This document shows, piece after piece, positions 52,005 through 61,009 of a stretch of DNA of 64,000 nucleotides (positions are counted from its first letter, which is position 1; each line of letters starts with the position of its first letter). The stretch comes from Roseomonas mucosa (GTDB lineage: Bacteria > Pseudomonadota > Alphaproteobacteria > Acetobacterales > Acetobacteraceae), in the NCBI GenBank assembly GCA_945878375.1, contig CAMDWG010000005.1:154034-218033 (forward strand), written 5' to 3'. Under the pieces are notes generated by a model, which did no database searches, had not been told where the DNA came from, and saw only the letters and a list, made by a program, of their open reading frames with translations. The translations under genes were made by a program, and so were the position numbers.

Positions 52005-52094
52005 CACGGCAGGGCGGATACCCTCCCCCTGCCGTGTTTCTTGGACGTTTCCTCCCTAAACTCGGCGGTGCCGCAAGGCACCGCCGCTTTTTTT
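52005..52094 (+). ncRNA. Two-hairpin small RNA with exposed CCUCCC motif, suhB/mmgR-like
   Basis: About 90 nt, no ORF. A perfect 10-bp 5' stem CACGGCAGGG (52005-52014) / CCCTGCCGTG (52027-52036) with a 12-nt loop; an unpaired stretch 52037-52062 that contains CGTTTCCTCCCTAAAC; then a Rho-independent terminator. The CU-rich single strand is complementary to Shine-Dalgarno sequences and resembles the conserved core of the alphaproteobacterial suhB (mmgR) RNA, an Hfq-binding regulator of polyhydroxybutyrate storage in Sinorhizobium. Structure is read directly; family membership is from memory of the motif. It has its own promoter candidate, so it is not just the 3' end of the upstream gene. Confidence 0.65.
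52063..52094 (+). terminator. Rho-independent terminator
   Basis: GGCGGTGCC (52064-52072) and GGCACCGCC (52077-52085) form a perfect 9-bp stem around a GCAA tetraloop, followed by CGC and eight T. Ends the small RNA and any readthrough from the CoA-transferase operon. Confidence 0.93.
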
Positions 52095-52126
52095 TGGCCA
52101 TACTTCAGGAGGTTGGGTGGCGCTGT

Positions 52127-53005
52127 TCAGCGCGTCAGGAAGCCCCAGTCGGCACCGGCCAGAACCTCCAGCAGCTGTTCGAGGTTCCGCCGCAGGCCAG
52201 CCATTCCGGGCGCCCGCTGCACCCGCGCTTCATCCATGTAGAGCCGCCGCGCGATCTCCACCTGGAGCGCATGCACACCCTCTAGCGGCGTGCCGTAATG
52301 GCGTGTGACGTAACCCCCCGCATAGGGGTCGTTCCGCCGGACCCGGTAGCCCAGCGCCGCCAGCGCTTCCTCCACCAGCCGCGTGGCGCGCGGCGCGCAG
52401 GATGTGCCATGCGCATCCCCCAGCACGATATCCGCCGGCTGCAGCCCATGCGCCGGATGCGTCGGCATGGAGTGGCAATCCACCAGCAGGCAGCAGCCGA
52501 AGCGTCCCCGCGTCTCCTCGATCAGCGCGGCCAGCGCCGCGTGATAGGGTTGCCAGCAGGCGCGCACGCGCGCCTCGGCGTCCGCGAAGGACAGCTTGCC
52601 ACGATAGACCGGCTCCCCGTTCGCCACCACGCGGGCGATGGTGCCGAGCCCGGCGCCGACGCGGGGGCTGGCGCTGTTCACCCAGGGCGGCAGCGGCCCG
52701 TCGAACATGCCGGGGTCGAGTTCCCAAGGCTCCCGGTTGGCGTCGCAGAAGACGCGGGGGAAGGTCGCGGTCAGCAGCGGTGCGCCGAAGGCGGGGGCGG
52801 CGGAGAAGAGCTCATCCACGAAGCTGTCCTCGCTGCGACGTAGCGCGAGCGGGTCGAGACGGGCCTCGGCCAGGAATTCGGCGCTGTAATGCCTGCCGCT
52901 ATGGGGGGAGGCGAAGACAAGCGGCACGGTCTGCCGGGCGGGGCGCAGCACCCGGAAAGGCGGCGGGGCCTCGATGTCGAGGCTGGGGGGAGGGGGCACA
53001 TCCAT
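52127..53005 (-). CDS. N-formylglutamate amidohydrolase
   Basis: 292 residues from ATG 53003-53005. FGase family: VPLVFASPHSGRHYSAEFLAE (SPHSG metal/substrate loop), SEDSFVDELFSAAPAFGAPLL, FCDANREPWELDPGMFDG, and LLVDCHSMPTHPAHG with the metal His. LEGVHALQVEIARRLYMDE includes the conserved QxEI near the C terminus. Releases formate from N-formyl-glutamate (histidine degradation) or from similar N-formyl compounds; no hut genes are nearby. Convergent with the small RNA. Confidence 0.88.
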   Translation of the reverse strand: MDVPPPPSLDIEAPPPFRVLRPARQTVPLVFASPHSGRHYSAEFLAEARLDPLALRRSEDSFVDELFSAAPAFGAPLLTATFPRVFCDANREPWELDPGMFDGPLPPWVNSASPRVGAGLGTIARVVANGEPVYRGKLSFADAEARVRACWQPYHAALAALIEETRGRFGCCLLVDCHSMPTHPAHGLQPADIVLGDAHGTSCAPRATRLVEEALAALGYRVRRNDPYAGGYVTRHYGTPLEGVHALQVEIARRLYMDEARVQRAPGMAGLRRNLEQLLEVLAGADWGFLTR

Positions 53006-53016
53006 GAGTCGCGAAA

Positions 53017-53904
53017 TCAAGCCACAGGGGAAGGTGGCTTGTCATCCCTCCGCCGGCCTTCCCGGGTCCGGGGGGCGATGTCCACCCGGTCCCGGCCGCC
53101 TGCCTTGGCGGCGTAAAGCGCTTCGTCGGCCGCCGCCAGCGCCGCCATGAGCGCCGTGGCCGGCGAGCCGGCCGTGGCCAGCCTTGCGATGCCGACCGAA
53201 AGCGTCACGGCATCGCCGCGGCCCGCGGGGTGGCCGACCCGCGACCGCACCGCTTCGCGCAGCCGTTCGGCCAGCGGCACCGCTTCTCGCGCGGTGCTGC
53301 CCGGCACCAGCACGACGAATTCCTCGCCGCCGAGCCGGCCGAGCACATCTTCGGCGCGCACGCCCCGGGCCAGTGTGTCCGCGACCTCCCGCAGGACCGC
53401 ATCGCCGGCGGGATGGCCGTGGGCGTCGTTGATCACCTTGAAGCGGTCCAGGTCGAGCAGCAGCAGGCAACAGGGCCGGCCCGCCGCCTGCGCCGCCTCC
53501 AGCACGGCGCGCGCCCGCGTCTCGAAGCCGCGCCGGTTGGCGATGCCGGTCAGCGGGTCCGTCATCGACAGGGCCGCCAATTGCTCGATCGCCAGATCGC
53601 GCTGGCGCATCACCCGCAGCAGCCAGAGGCCAAGCAGCGGAACCGCGAAGTCGAAGGCCAGCCAGAACCAGCTGGTGGCCGGGATGGGCTGATCGGCCAG
53701 GCGGACCAGATGCCACCACGCATCCAACCCGGCTTCCGCCGCCCCGAGGAGGAGCACCACCGCCACGAGCCAGAGCAGCCGGCGTGGCCGCGCCGCCGGC
53801 GCGTCCTTCTCCATCACGCGCCGCAGCGTCATCACCGCGGCGAAGACGCACAACGTCGCCATGGCAATCCGCGCGAGAAGGTAGAGCAGGTCGCCGCCGG
53901 GCAA
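53017..53904 (-). CDS. Membrane diguanylate cyclase
   Basis: 295 residues from a TTG start (complement of 53902-53904); ATG 53862 is a shorter alternative. Three hydrophobic helices in the first 100 residues, then a GGDEF domain: LSMTDPLTGIANRRGFETRA, DLDRFKVINDAHGHPAGDAVLREVADTL, and active-site GGEEF at 192-196. An RxxD (RAED, 183-186) sits five residues before it, so product inhibition by c-di-GMP is possible. Makes c-di-GMP at the inner membrane. Partner EAL protein not seen. Confidence 0.85.
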   Translation of the reverse strand: MPGGDLLYLLARIAMATLCVFAAVMTLRRVMEKDAPAARPRRLLWLVAVVLLLGAAEAGLDAWWHLVRLADQPIPATSWFWLAFDFAVPLLGLWLLRVMRQRDLAIEQLAALSMTDPLTGIANRRGFETRARAVLEAAQAAGRPCCLLLLDLDRFKVINDAHGHPAGDAVLREVADTLARGVRAEDVLGRLGGEEFVVLVPGSTAREAVPLAERLREAVRSRVGHPAGRGDAVTLSVGIARLATAGSPATALMAALAAADEALYAAKAGGRDRVDIAPRTREGRRRDDKPPSPVA

Positions 53905-54030
53905 GATCCGCGTGCCTTCCCCTTGCTCTGCGGCCCCCTGCGGCCGTCGATCCGATATCCGCGCCCGCAGGGTTGCGCACCCCCGGCGGCGCGGCTAGTT
54001 ATGCCGCCTCGGCGGGCCCCAGGGCCCCGC

Positions 54031-54102
54031 GGGCGCGTAGCTCAGCGGGAGAGCGTCCCCCTGACACGGGGAAGGTCACAGGTTCAATCCCTGTCGCGCC
54101 CA
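54031..54102 (+). tRNA. tRNA-Val (GAC)
   Basis: 72 bases, full cloverleaf: acceptor GGGCGCG/CGCGCCC with discriminator A at 54102, D arm AGCTCAGCGGGAGAGCG, anticodon stem CCCCC/GGGGA with loop TGACACG (anticodon GAC), T arm with GGTTCAATCC. The CCA end is not encoded (ATTC follows). A short GC palindrome lies directly upstream. Confidence 0.95.
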
Positions 54103-54171
54103 TTCCCCCGGCACCTTCCCTAGCCTCGGTTTCCCGTCCCGGGCGCGTTGGGCTGTCCGCGTCTGCCAGCC

Positions 54172-54747
54172 TCAGAACCCGCCGCCGGCCGCGAGCCAGG
54201 CGGCCTCGGCCAGCGTGCTCTCCCGCCCCAGCGCCGCGTTGCGGTGGGGAAAGCGGCCGAAGCGCTGGATCACCGCCCGGTGCCGCCAAGCATAGTCGAT
54301 GGTCCCCTGCGGCCTTGCATGTGCTGGGTGGTCGCGCAGTCCTTCGAACAGCGCCACCGACAGGTCCTGGTCGGCCAGCGCCTCTCCGTGCTCAAAGGGC
54401 AGATACAGGAAGATGCGCTGGGCCGGCGCCAGGGCGTGGTCGAAGCCGTCCCGCAGCACCGCGCCGCGCGCGATGGCGCGCGCCCGCTCATCGCTTGCGA
54501 AGGCCTCCGCGCTGCCCCGGAACAGGTTGCGCGGGAACTGGTCCAGCAGCAGCAGCAGCGCCAGCGCGCCGTCGGGCATCGCCGCCCAGTCATCCAGCGC
54601 ACCGTCCCGCGCCGGGACCACCAGGGCGCCGAAGCCGTCGCGGCAGGCGGCGTCGAAGGCGTCGTCCTTCATGAACCAGGCCTGCCGGAAGCTGTCGGGG
54701 CCGTCGGCGAACCAGAAGGACAGCAGGCGCGGGATTTCGTGTTTCAT
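54172..54747 (-). CDS. DUF924 family protein
   Basis: 191 residues from ATG 54745-54747, overlapping the stop of the FAD/Fe-S gene by 4 bp. DUF924 pattern: LLSFWFADGPDSFRQAWFMKDDAFDAACRDGFGALV, LLLLLDQFPRNLFRGSAEAFASDERARAIARGAV, RIFLYLPFEHGEALADQDLSVALFEGL, and YAWRHRAVIQRFGRFPHRNAALGR. All-helical, soluble, TPR-like fold expected. No function known. Coupled translation with an oxidoreductase gene is a weak functional hint. Confidence 0.9.
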   Translation of the reverse strand: MKHEIPRLLSFWFADGPDSFRQAWFMKDDAFDAACRDGFGALVVPARDGALDDWAAMPDGALALLLLLDQFPRNLFRGSAEAFASDERARAIARGAVLRDGFDHALAPAQRIFLYLPFEHGEALADQDLSVALFEGLRDHPAHARPQGTIDYAWRHRAVIQRFGRFPHRNAALGRESTLAEAAWLAAGGGF

Positions 54748-57677
54748 GCCAGGGCGCGGTCCAGCAGGCGGATGGAATGGATCGCCTCACGCCCCGCCAG
54801 ATCGTCGATCTGGTGGCGGCAGGAGGTGCCATCCGCGATCACGAAGTGCCCGGCCTTCACCTTCCGGACATGCGGCAGCAGGGAGAGTTCGGCCATCGCC
54901 GTGCTGACCTCGAGATTCGCCGCCTCATACCCGAAGGCGCCGGCCATGCCGCAACAGGAGGATGTGATCGGCACCACCTTCAGCCCGGGGATGCGCGTCA
55001 GCATCGCCACGGCGGCGGGGAAGGCGCCGAAGGCCTTCTGGTGGCAATGGCCGTGGATATGCGCCTCCCCCTCCAGCGGCTTCAGCGCCAGGGTGGGCTT
55101 CGCTTGCACCATCCATTCGCTGACCAGCATCGCGCGCTGCGCCAGCTTTTCCGCCGCCTCGCCCGGCAGCAGCGCCAGGAACTCGTCGCGCAGCGTCATG
55201 AGGCAGGAGGGTTCGAGGCCGAGCACGGGGCTGTCCCAGCGCGACAGCACATCCAGCGTCCGTCGCGCTTCCGCGCGCGCTTCCTCCACCATCCCGGCCG
55301 CCAGATAGGTGCGCCCGTCATCCAGTGGCCGCGTGCCGCGCGCGGGGCGCGCGACGGCAGGATCGGCGCCGGCGGCGCGCAGCACGCGCAGCGCAGCGCG
55401 GATGTTCTCCGGCTCGAAGTAACGGTTGAACAGGTCGGGCAGCAGGATGACCTCGTTTGCGCGGCCATCGGGCTCGCGGCATTCCCAGTCATGGAAGGCG
55501 TTGCGCCGGAAGCGGGGCAGGGACCGCCCGGCGGCGAGGCCGAGCCAGCGCTCCCGCAGCTTCGGGACGCCCGGGATCATATCCGGCAGCGAGGTCAGCG
55601 GCGCGAGCATCGCGGCCCAGGGCGCCCAGCGCGGCATGGAGGCGATCAGGCGATCCTTCGCCGAGACGCCTTGCCGTCGGTTGCGGGCATGCGCGGCTTC
55701 GATCTTCATCTTGGCCATGTCGACGCCCGTCGGGCATTCACGCTTGCAGCCCTTGCAACCGACGCAGAGCGACAGCGCTTCCGCCACATCATCCGATGCA
55801 AGCCCGCCCGGGATCTGGCCCGTCAGCGCCAGCCGCAGCGTGTTCGCGCGGCCGCGCGTGACATGCTTCTCGTCCCGCGTCGCGCGGTAGGAGGGGCACA
55901 TCGTGCCGGCGTCGAATTTCCGGCAGGTGCCGTTGTTGTTGCACATCTCGACCGCGCCGAGCAGGCCACGAGTCGTATCCCCTTGGGGGGCGGCCCATGC
56001 GGACCAATCCATCGCCGGCGCGATGGCGGGATCGGCCGCGTAGCCGTCGTGGTAGCGCAGCAGGCTGCGGTCATCCATGCGCGGCGGATGGACGATGCGG
56101 TTCGGGTTCAGCAGCCCATGCGGCAGGGCTTCGCTGGCGGGGTCGAAGGCGTCCTTCACCTGTTCGAAGGCGCGCACGATGCGCGCGCCGAACATCGGCT
56201 CGTGGAACTCGGACCGCACGATGCCGTCGCCATGCTCGCCGGAATGGCTGCCCTTGTACTCGCGCACCAGGGCGAAGCATTCCTCCGCGATGGCGCGCAT
56301 CTTCGCGACATCCTCGCCGGACTTCATGTTCAGCACGGGGCGCACATGCAGGCAGCCGACGCTGGCATGGGCGTACCAGGTGCCCTTGGTGCCGTGCTTC
56401 TCGAACACGTCGTTCAGCCGCTCGGTGTAGTCGGCCAGATCATCAAGCCCGACGGCCGCGTCCTCGATGAAGGAGACGGGTTTCCCGTCGCCCTTCATGC
56501 TCATCATGATGTTGAGGCCGGCTTCGCGCACCTCCGCGACCTGCGCCTGGAATCCAGGGTCGGTCACGCGCACGACCTGCCCAGGCAGGCCGAGATCGCC
56601 CATCATCTCCTCGAGCCGGTCGAGCTGCGCCAGCAGCGGCGCATCCGCCTGGCCGTGGAATTCCACGATCAGCAGGCTGTCCGGCTCCCCGATCACGATC
56701 CGATCGATGGTGTTGCGGTAGATCGGGATGGACCGGCCGAGGTCGATCATCGTGCGGTCCACCAGCTCCACTGCTTCCGGGTCCAGCGTGACCAGGTGGC
56801 GGGACGCTTCCATGGCGCGGCGGAAGGACGGGAACTGGCAGATGCCGAGCACCTTGCGCGGCTTGATCGGCCACAGCTTCAGTTCGAGCGCGGCGGAGAA
56901 AGCCAGCGTCCCCTCGCTGCCCACCAGCAGCCGCGCCAGCGATGCGCGGCCATTCGCGCGGGCATCCGGCGTCAGCGCATCGAGGTTGTAGCCACCGACC
57001 CGGCGCAGCTGTTCGGGGAAGCGGGCGGCGATCTCCTCCGCCTCCCGCACGCCGATCGCGCGCAGCTTCGCCACCAGCGCGGCGACCGAAGCCGGGATAT
57101 CGGGGCCGAGATTGTCCGGCAATTCGCCGAAGCCGAAGCGCGTGCCATCGGCCAGGATCGCGTCGATGGCGCGGACATTATCCGCCATCAGCCCGTAGCG
57201 GATGGATTTGGACCCGCAGGAGTTGTTCGCCGCCATGCCGCCGATCGTGCAGCGCATCCAGGTGGAGGGATCGACGGGGAAGAACAGGCCGCGCGGCTTC
57301 AGTGCCTCGTTCAGCGCGCCGAGCGTGATGCCGGGCTGGACCGTGGCGGTGTCGCCATCCACCGCCAGCACCTGGCGCAGATGCTTGGTGCAGTCGATCA
57401 CCAGGGCGCGGTTCACCGTCTGGCCGCATTGGCTGGTGCCGCCGCCGCGCGGCAGCACGGGCACGCCTTCCTCCCGGCAGATGGACATGGCGGCCGCCAC
57501 ATCCTCGGCCGTGCGGGGCACCAGCACGCCCACGGGCTGCATCTGGTAGATGCTGGCATCGGTGGCGTAGCGGCCGCGGTCGCCCGCGCCGAACAGCACC
57601 TCGCCCGATGTCTCGCGCGTCAGCCGCGAGGCAAGCCGGCTGTCCCCGATCCTGGCTGTCCCGGTGATGGCATTCAT
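54744..57677 (-). CDS. FAD-linked oxidoreductase fused to Fe-S domain (YdiJ / D-2-hydroxyacid dehydrogenase type)
   Basis: 977 residues from ATG 57675-57677. N-terminal FAD_binding_4 domain: YQMQPVGVLVPRTAEDVAAAMSICREEGVPVLPRGGGTSQCGQTV, then FAD-oxidase C domain (GSEGTLAFSAALELKLWP, KGSHSGEHGDGIVRSEF). C-terminal Fe-S half: MCNNNGTCRKFDAGTMCPSY, the 4Fe-4S motif CVGCKGCKRECPTG, and a CCG-type segment with HCHQKAFG and SSCCGMAGAFGYE. Family members oxidise D-lactate or D-2-hydroxyglutarate and pass electrons through the Fe-S centres. Likely membrane associated; the substrate is inferred only by family. Confidence 0.9.
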   Translation of the reverse strand: MNAITGTARIGDSRLASRLTRETSGEVLFGAGDRGRYATDASIYQMQPVGVLVPRTAEDVAAAMSICREEGVPVLPRGGGTSQCGQTVNRALVIDCTKHLRQVLAVDGDTATVQPGITLGALNEALKPRGLFFPVDPSTWMRCTIGGMAANNSCGSKSIRYGLMADNVRAIDAILADGTRFGFGELPDNLGPDIPASVAALVAKLRAIGVREAEEIAARFPEQLRRVGGYNLDALTPDARANGRASLARLLVGSEGTLAFSAALELKLWPIKPRKVLGICQFPSFRRAMEASRHLVTLDPEAVELVDRTMIDLGRSIPIYRNTIDRIVIGEPDSLLIVEFHGQADAPLLAQLDRLEEMMGDLGLPGQVVRVTDPGFQAQVAEVREAGLNIMMSMKGDGKPVSFIEDAAVGLDDLADYTERLNDVFEKHGTKGTWYAHASVGCLHVRPVLNMKSGEDVAKMRAIAEECFALVREYKGSHSGEHGDGIVRSEFHEPMFGARIVRAFEQVKDAFDPASEALPHGLLNPNRIVHPPRMDDRSLLRYHDGYAADPAIAPAMDWSAWAAPQGDTTRGLLGAVEMCNNNGTCRKFDAGTMCPSYRATRDEKHVTRGRANTLRLALTGQIPGGLASDDVAEALSLCVGCKGCKRECPTGVDMAKMKIEAAHARNRRQGVSAKDRLIASMPRWAPWAAMLAPLTSLPDMIPGVPKLRERWLGLAAGRSLPRFRRNAFHDWECREPDGRANEVILLPDLFNRYFEPENIRAALRVLRAAGADPAVARPARGTRPLDDGRTYLAAGMVEEARAEARRTLDVLSRWDSPVLGLEPSCLMTLRDEFLALLPGEAAEKLAQRAMLVSEWMVQAKPTLALKPLEGEAHIHGHCHQKAFGAFPAAVAMLTRIPGLKVVPITSSCCGMAGAFGYEAANLEVSTAMAELSLLPHVRKVKAGHFVIADGTSCRHQIDDLAGREAIHSIRLLDRALA

Positions 57678-58002
57678 GCGGCGTATCCTCGTGCCGAGTT
57701 CATCGGCTGCCTGAGCGTGGCAGGTTCGGTCGTGCCCCCTCCCCCTCCCTCCCCCGCGGCGCGGGAGAGGGGGCCGCACGACTCCCTCTCCCGCGCAGCG
57801 GGGGAGGGTGGCCGCGCGCAGCGCGGACGGGAGGGGGCGCGACCGCCTTGCAATCCAGGCAGTCCCAGCAGCCTCTCCAGCCGGATTAGCGCGGGGCGGG
57901 CAGGGTGTCGCATCTATAATGCTCATCAATTCTAGCGGGCTTACTCATTGGCAGGTCGCATGGCCCGGAGCTAGACAGCGCCGAGCACAGAGGATCCGTC
58001 CC
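57678..58002. other. 325-bp intergenic region upstream of the aminotransferase
   Basis: Contains the palindromic element described separately, then a perfect TATAAT at 57915-57920 (no good -35 partner) and an AT-richer stretch before ATG 58003. It should hold the promoters of both the divergent FAD/Fe-S gene and the aminotransferase. No ORF here is credible. Confidence 0.5.
57735..57842. repeat. REP-like palindromic intergenic element
   Basis: GCGCGGGAGAGGG (57759-57771) and CCCTCTCCCGCGC (57784-57796) are perfect 13-bp inverted copies; a second, near-identical GCGGGGGAGGG (57798-57808) follows and G-rich blocks flank both sides. Cruciform or mRNA hairpin potential is high. It lies upstream of the FAD/Fe-S gene within a 325-bp gap. 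A smaller CCCCGC/GCGGGG hairpin at 37887-37902 has similar ends and may be a partial copy. Confidence 0.6.
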
Positions 58003-59187
58003 ATGGCCTATTTCCAGTCCAAGCCCACCGCCGGCCGCCACTTCCTGCAGATCCCGGGCCCGAGCAACGTGCCCGATCGCGTGCTGCGGGCGATGGACAA
58101 CCCCACCATGGACCATCGCGGCCCCGATTTCGGGCTGATGGGCAAGGCGGTGCTGGAGAAGGTCAAGGCCGTCTTCAAGACCAAGTCCCATGTGGTGATC
58201 TACCCCGCTTCCGGCACCGGCGCGTGGGAAGCGGCGCTGGTGAACACGCTTTCGCCCGGCGACCGCGTGCTGATGTGCGAGACCGGCTGGTTCGCGCATC
58301 TGTGGCATGAGATGGCCACGCGCCTGCAAATCGTCCCCGACTACATCCGCACCGATTGGCGCCGCGGCGCCGATGTGGCCGCGATCGAGGCCAAGCTGCG
58401 CGAGGACAAGGCCCACGCGATCAAGGCCGTCTGCGTCGTCCACAACGAGACCTCGACGGGCTGCACGTCGCGCATCGACGAAGTGCGGAAGGCGATGGAC
58501 GCGGCGGGGCATCCGGCGCTGCTGCTGGTGGACACCATCTCCTCCCTCGGCTCGATCGACTACCGCCATGATGAGTGGGGCGTGGATGTCACCATCTCCG
58601 GCTCCCAGAAGGGGCTGATGCTGCCGCCCGGCCTGTCCTTCAACGCGGTCAGCGCGAAGGCGCTGAAGGCCACGGAGACGGCGAAGCTGCCGCGCGCCTT
58701 CTGGGACTGGAAGCCGATGATCGCGTCCAACGCGACCGGCTACTTCCCCTACACGCCGGCGACCAACATGCTCTACGCGCTCGATACCGCGCTCGACATG
58801 CTGCTGGCCGAGGGGCTGGACAATGTCTTCGCCCGCCATGACCGCCATGCGGAAGCCACGCGCCGCGCCGTGCGGCATTGGGGCTTCGAGGTGCAGTGCG
58901 CCGATCCGCGCCACTATTCCTCCGCCCTGACCGCCGTGCGCCTGCCGGAAGGCCACAGCGCCAATGCGCTGCGCGGGACGATCCTGGAGAAGTTCAACAT
59001 GTCGCTCGGCAACGGGCTCGGCCAATTGAACGACCGCGTGTTCCGCATCGGCCATCTGGGCGATTTCGGCGACCTGCAGCTGGTCGGCACGCTGGGCGGG
59101 GTGGAGATGGGGCTGCGCGCGGCCGGCATCCCGCACAAGTCGGGCGGGGCGCAGGCGGCGATGGAATATCTCTCCGGGAACGCCTGA
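58003..59187 (+). CDS. Class V aminotransferase, serine-glyoxylate type
   Basis: 394 residues from ATG 58003. Fold-type I PLP enzyme: HFLQIPGPSNVPDRVLRAMDNPTMDHRGPDF (typical SGAT/AGXT start), YPASGTGAWEAALVNTLSPGDRVL, VCVVHNETSTGCTSRIDEVRKAM, PLP-stabilising Asp in LLLVDTISSLGSIDYRHDEWGVDVTISGSQKGLMLPPG with the Schiff-base Lys203, and later NNxGYFPYTPA-like stretch ATGYFPYTPATNM. Transfers the amino group from serine (or alanine) to glyoxylate, linking to C1 or photorespiration-like metabolism. Confidence 0.9.
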   Translation: MAYFQSKPTAGRHFLQIPGPSNVPDRVLRAMDNPTMDHRGPDFGLMGKAVLEKVKAVFKTKSHVVIYPASGTGAWEAALVNTLSPGDRVLMCETGWFAHLWHEMATRLQIVPDYIRTDWRRGADVAAIEAKLREDKAHAIKAVCVVHNETSTGCTSRIDEVRKAMDAAGHPALLLVDTISSLGSIDYRHDEWGVDVTISGSQKGLMLPPGLSFNAVSAKALKATETAKLPRAFWDWKPMIASNATGYFPYTPATNMLYALDTALDMLLAEGLDNVFARHDRHAEATRRAVRHWGFEVQCADPRHYSSALTAVRLPEGHSANALRGTILEKFNMSLGNGLGQLNDRVFRIGHLGDFGDLQLVGTLGGVEMGLRAAGIPHKSGGAQAAMEYLSGNA

Positions 59188-59246
59188 TCCGGGCTTGAAG
59201 CGCGCGGAGGGTTTCGCTCCGCGCGCGCCATCCCCACACTGCGGGG

Positions 59247-60326
59247 ATGGCGCAGGTCTTCATCAACCGTATCGCCACCGCCGTGCCCCGGCACGAGGTG
59301 CATGGCGCTTTCCGCGCCTTCGCCGCCGGCCAGGCGGAAGGCGAGCATGGCCGCGCCGCCTTCGCCCGCATGGCCGCGCGGGCGGGCATCACGCGGCGCT
59401 TCTCGGTGCTTGAACCCTCGGCGCCCGAAGGCTCCGGCACCAGCTGCGGCTTCTACCGCGCTGGCGGCGCCTTTCCCGGCACGCGCGCCCGCATGGCCCG
59501 CTATGAGGCCGAGGCGCCGGCGCTGGCCGACCTTGCCTTCGCGCGGTTGGGCCTTGAGGGCGAGGCGTCGCGCATCACGCATCTGGTGGTCGCGACCTGC
59601 ACCGGCTTCGTCGCCCCCGGTCTCGACCGCCATCTGGTGGACCGCCACGGCCTGCCGCGCGGCGTGGAGCGCAGCATGGTCGGCTTCATGGGCTGCCAGG
59701 CGGCGATCAACGCGCTGAAGCTGGCGTGGCACATCGTGCGGAGCGAACCGCGTGCGCGCGTGCTGGTGGTGTGCCTGGAACTCTGCACGCTGCACCTGCA
59801 GGACACGGCGGCGCTGGAACAGCTGCTCTGCTTCCTGCTGTTTGCCGATGGCTGCGCGGCGGCCATCGTGAGCGCGGAGCCGGTCGGGCTGCGTGTGGAG
59901 GGCTTCAGCAGCCTGATGATGCCGGAAGCCGCCGGGATGATCACCTGGCGCATCGGCGATGCGGGCTTCGACATGACCCTGTCAGGCATGGTCCCCATCG
60001 CGCTGGCGCATGCGCTGCCCGATTTCGCGCCCGCGATGCTGGATGGCGGGGGCGTTGCGGATGTCGATCTCTGGGCCGTGCATCCGGGCGGGCGGTCGAT
60101 CCTGGATGGCGTACAGAGCGGGCTGGACCTGCCGCCCGATGCGCTGGCGACCAGCCGGGAGGTGCTGCGTTCCTACGGCAACATGTCCTCCGCCACGGTG
60201 ATGTTCGTCCTGGCCGCGATGATGGAAGCCGCCCGGCTGGATCGCGCGCCGCCGGGCCAGCGCGGCCTCGCGCTGGCCTTCGGGCCGGGTCTCTCGGCGG
60301 AAGCCATGCGGTTCAGGACCGCCTGA
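59247..60326 (+). CDS. Type III polyketide synthase (chalcone synthase-like)
   Basis: 359 residues from ATG 59247. Thiolase-fold with the complete triad: Cys150 (SMVGFMGCQAAINAL), His279 (LWAVHPGGRSILDGV) and Asn312 (SYGNMSSATVMF). Other CHS signs: HLVVATCTGFVAPGLDRHLVDRHGL and the C-terminal GLALAFGPGLSAEAM. Extends an acyl-CoA starter with malonyl-CoA and cyclises it. Followed at 3 bp by a methyltransferase and then a flavoprotein, the same trio as streptomycete phenolic-lipid srsABC; alkylresorcinol-like product is likely but not shown. Confidence 0.9.
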   Translation: MAQVFINRIATAVPRHEVHGAFRAFAAGQAEGEHGRAAFARMAARAGITRRFSVLEPSAPEGSGTSCGFYRAGGAFPGTRARMARYEAEAPALADLAFARLGLEGEASRITHLVVATCTGFVAPGLDRHLVDRHGLPRGVERSMVGFMGCQAAINALKLAWHIVRSEPRARVLVVCLELCTLHLQDTAALEQLLCFLLFADGCAAAIVSAEPVGLRVEGFSSLMMPEAAGMITWRIGDAGFDMTLSGMVPIALAHALPDFAPAMLDGGGVADVDLWAVHPGGRSILDGVQSGLDLPPDALATSREVLRSYGNMSSATVMFVLAAMMEAARLDRAPPGQRGLALAFGPGLSAEAMRFRTA

Positions 60327-60328
60327 CG

Positions 60329-61009
60329 ATGCCGCGGGTGATGGCCGATGAGATCATGGATGATCCGGCGCAGTCGGAGGCCGATTTCTCCGCGGCCCTC
60401 GACGGGTTGGAGACGCTGAACCGCCTGACCTTCGCGCAAGCGCCGCTGCTCCGCTTCCTCGATCGCGTAGTGCGGGAGGAGGGGTTGCGGAGCCTCTCCC
60501 TGCTCGATGTCGGCGCGGGCGGGGGCGATGCGCTGCGCGCGGTGGCGCGCTGGGGCGCGCTGCGGGGTGTCGTGATCGATGCCTGGGGCCTCGACCGCAG
60601 TCCCTGGGCCGCGCGCCACGCCATGGCGCGCGGCACCCAAGCCGGCTGGATCACCGCCGACCTGTTCGACCTGCCGGCCGAGCGGCGGTTCGATGTCGTG
60701 ACCTGCGGCCTGTTCGCCCACCACCTGCCCGACCCGGCGCTGGTGCGCTTCCTGCGCTGGCTGCCGATGCATGCGACGCGGCGCTGGCTGATCCTCGACC
60801 TGCATCGCCATTGGATTCCCTGGTGCGCGGTCTGGGCCGGGACGCGGCTGATGCGGATGCACCCGATGGTGATCCATGACGGCCCGGTCTCGATCAATCG
60901 CGGCTTCAAGCGCGCGGATTGGACCCGGCTGCTGGCGGAAGCGGGGATCGAGGCCGAGATCCGCTGGGTCGCGCCCTTCCGCTGGGCCGTCTCGGGGCGC
61001 GGGGCGTGA
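60329..61009 (+). CDS. Class I SAM-dependent methyltransferase of the PKS cluster
   Basis: 226 residues from ATG 60329, which sits 3 bases after the PKS stop. AdoMet motif I SLLDVGAGGGDALRAVARWG, acidic motif II DAWGLDRSPWA, FDVVTCGLFAHHLPDPALVRFLRWLP (post II/III) and LILDLHRHWIPWCAVWAGTRL. Expected to methylate the polyketide ring or side oxygen in the manner of SrsB. Stop overlaps the flavoprotein start by 4 bp (GTGA). Confidence 0.85.
   Translation: MPRVMADEIMDDPAQSEADFSAALDGLETLNRLTFAQAPLLRFLDRVVREEGLRSLSLLDVGAGGGDALRAVARWGALRGVVIDAWGLDRSPWAARHAMARGTQAGWITADLFDLPAERRFDVVTCGLFAHHLPDPALVRFLRWLPMHATRRWLILDLHRHWIPWCAVWAGTRLMRMHPMVIHDGPVSINRGFKRADWTRLLAEAGIEAEIRWVAPFRWAVSGRGA

Noticed and set aside
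53017..53862. Shorter start (ATG 53862) for the diguanylate cyclase
   Set aside because: Would truncate the first membrane segment; TTG 53904 gives the full helix, though the choice is not certain.
54777..57935. A 1052-codon frame antisense to the FAD/Fe-S gene
   Set aside because: Pure antisense shadow of a long GC-rich gene; no domain pattern.
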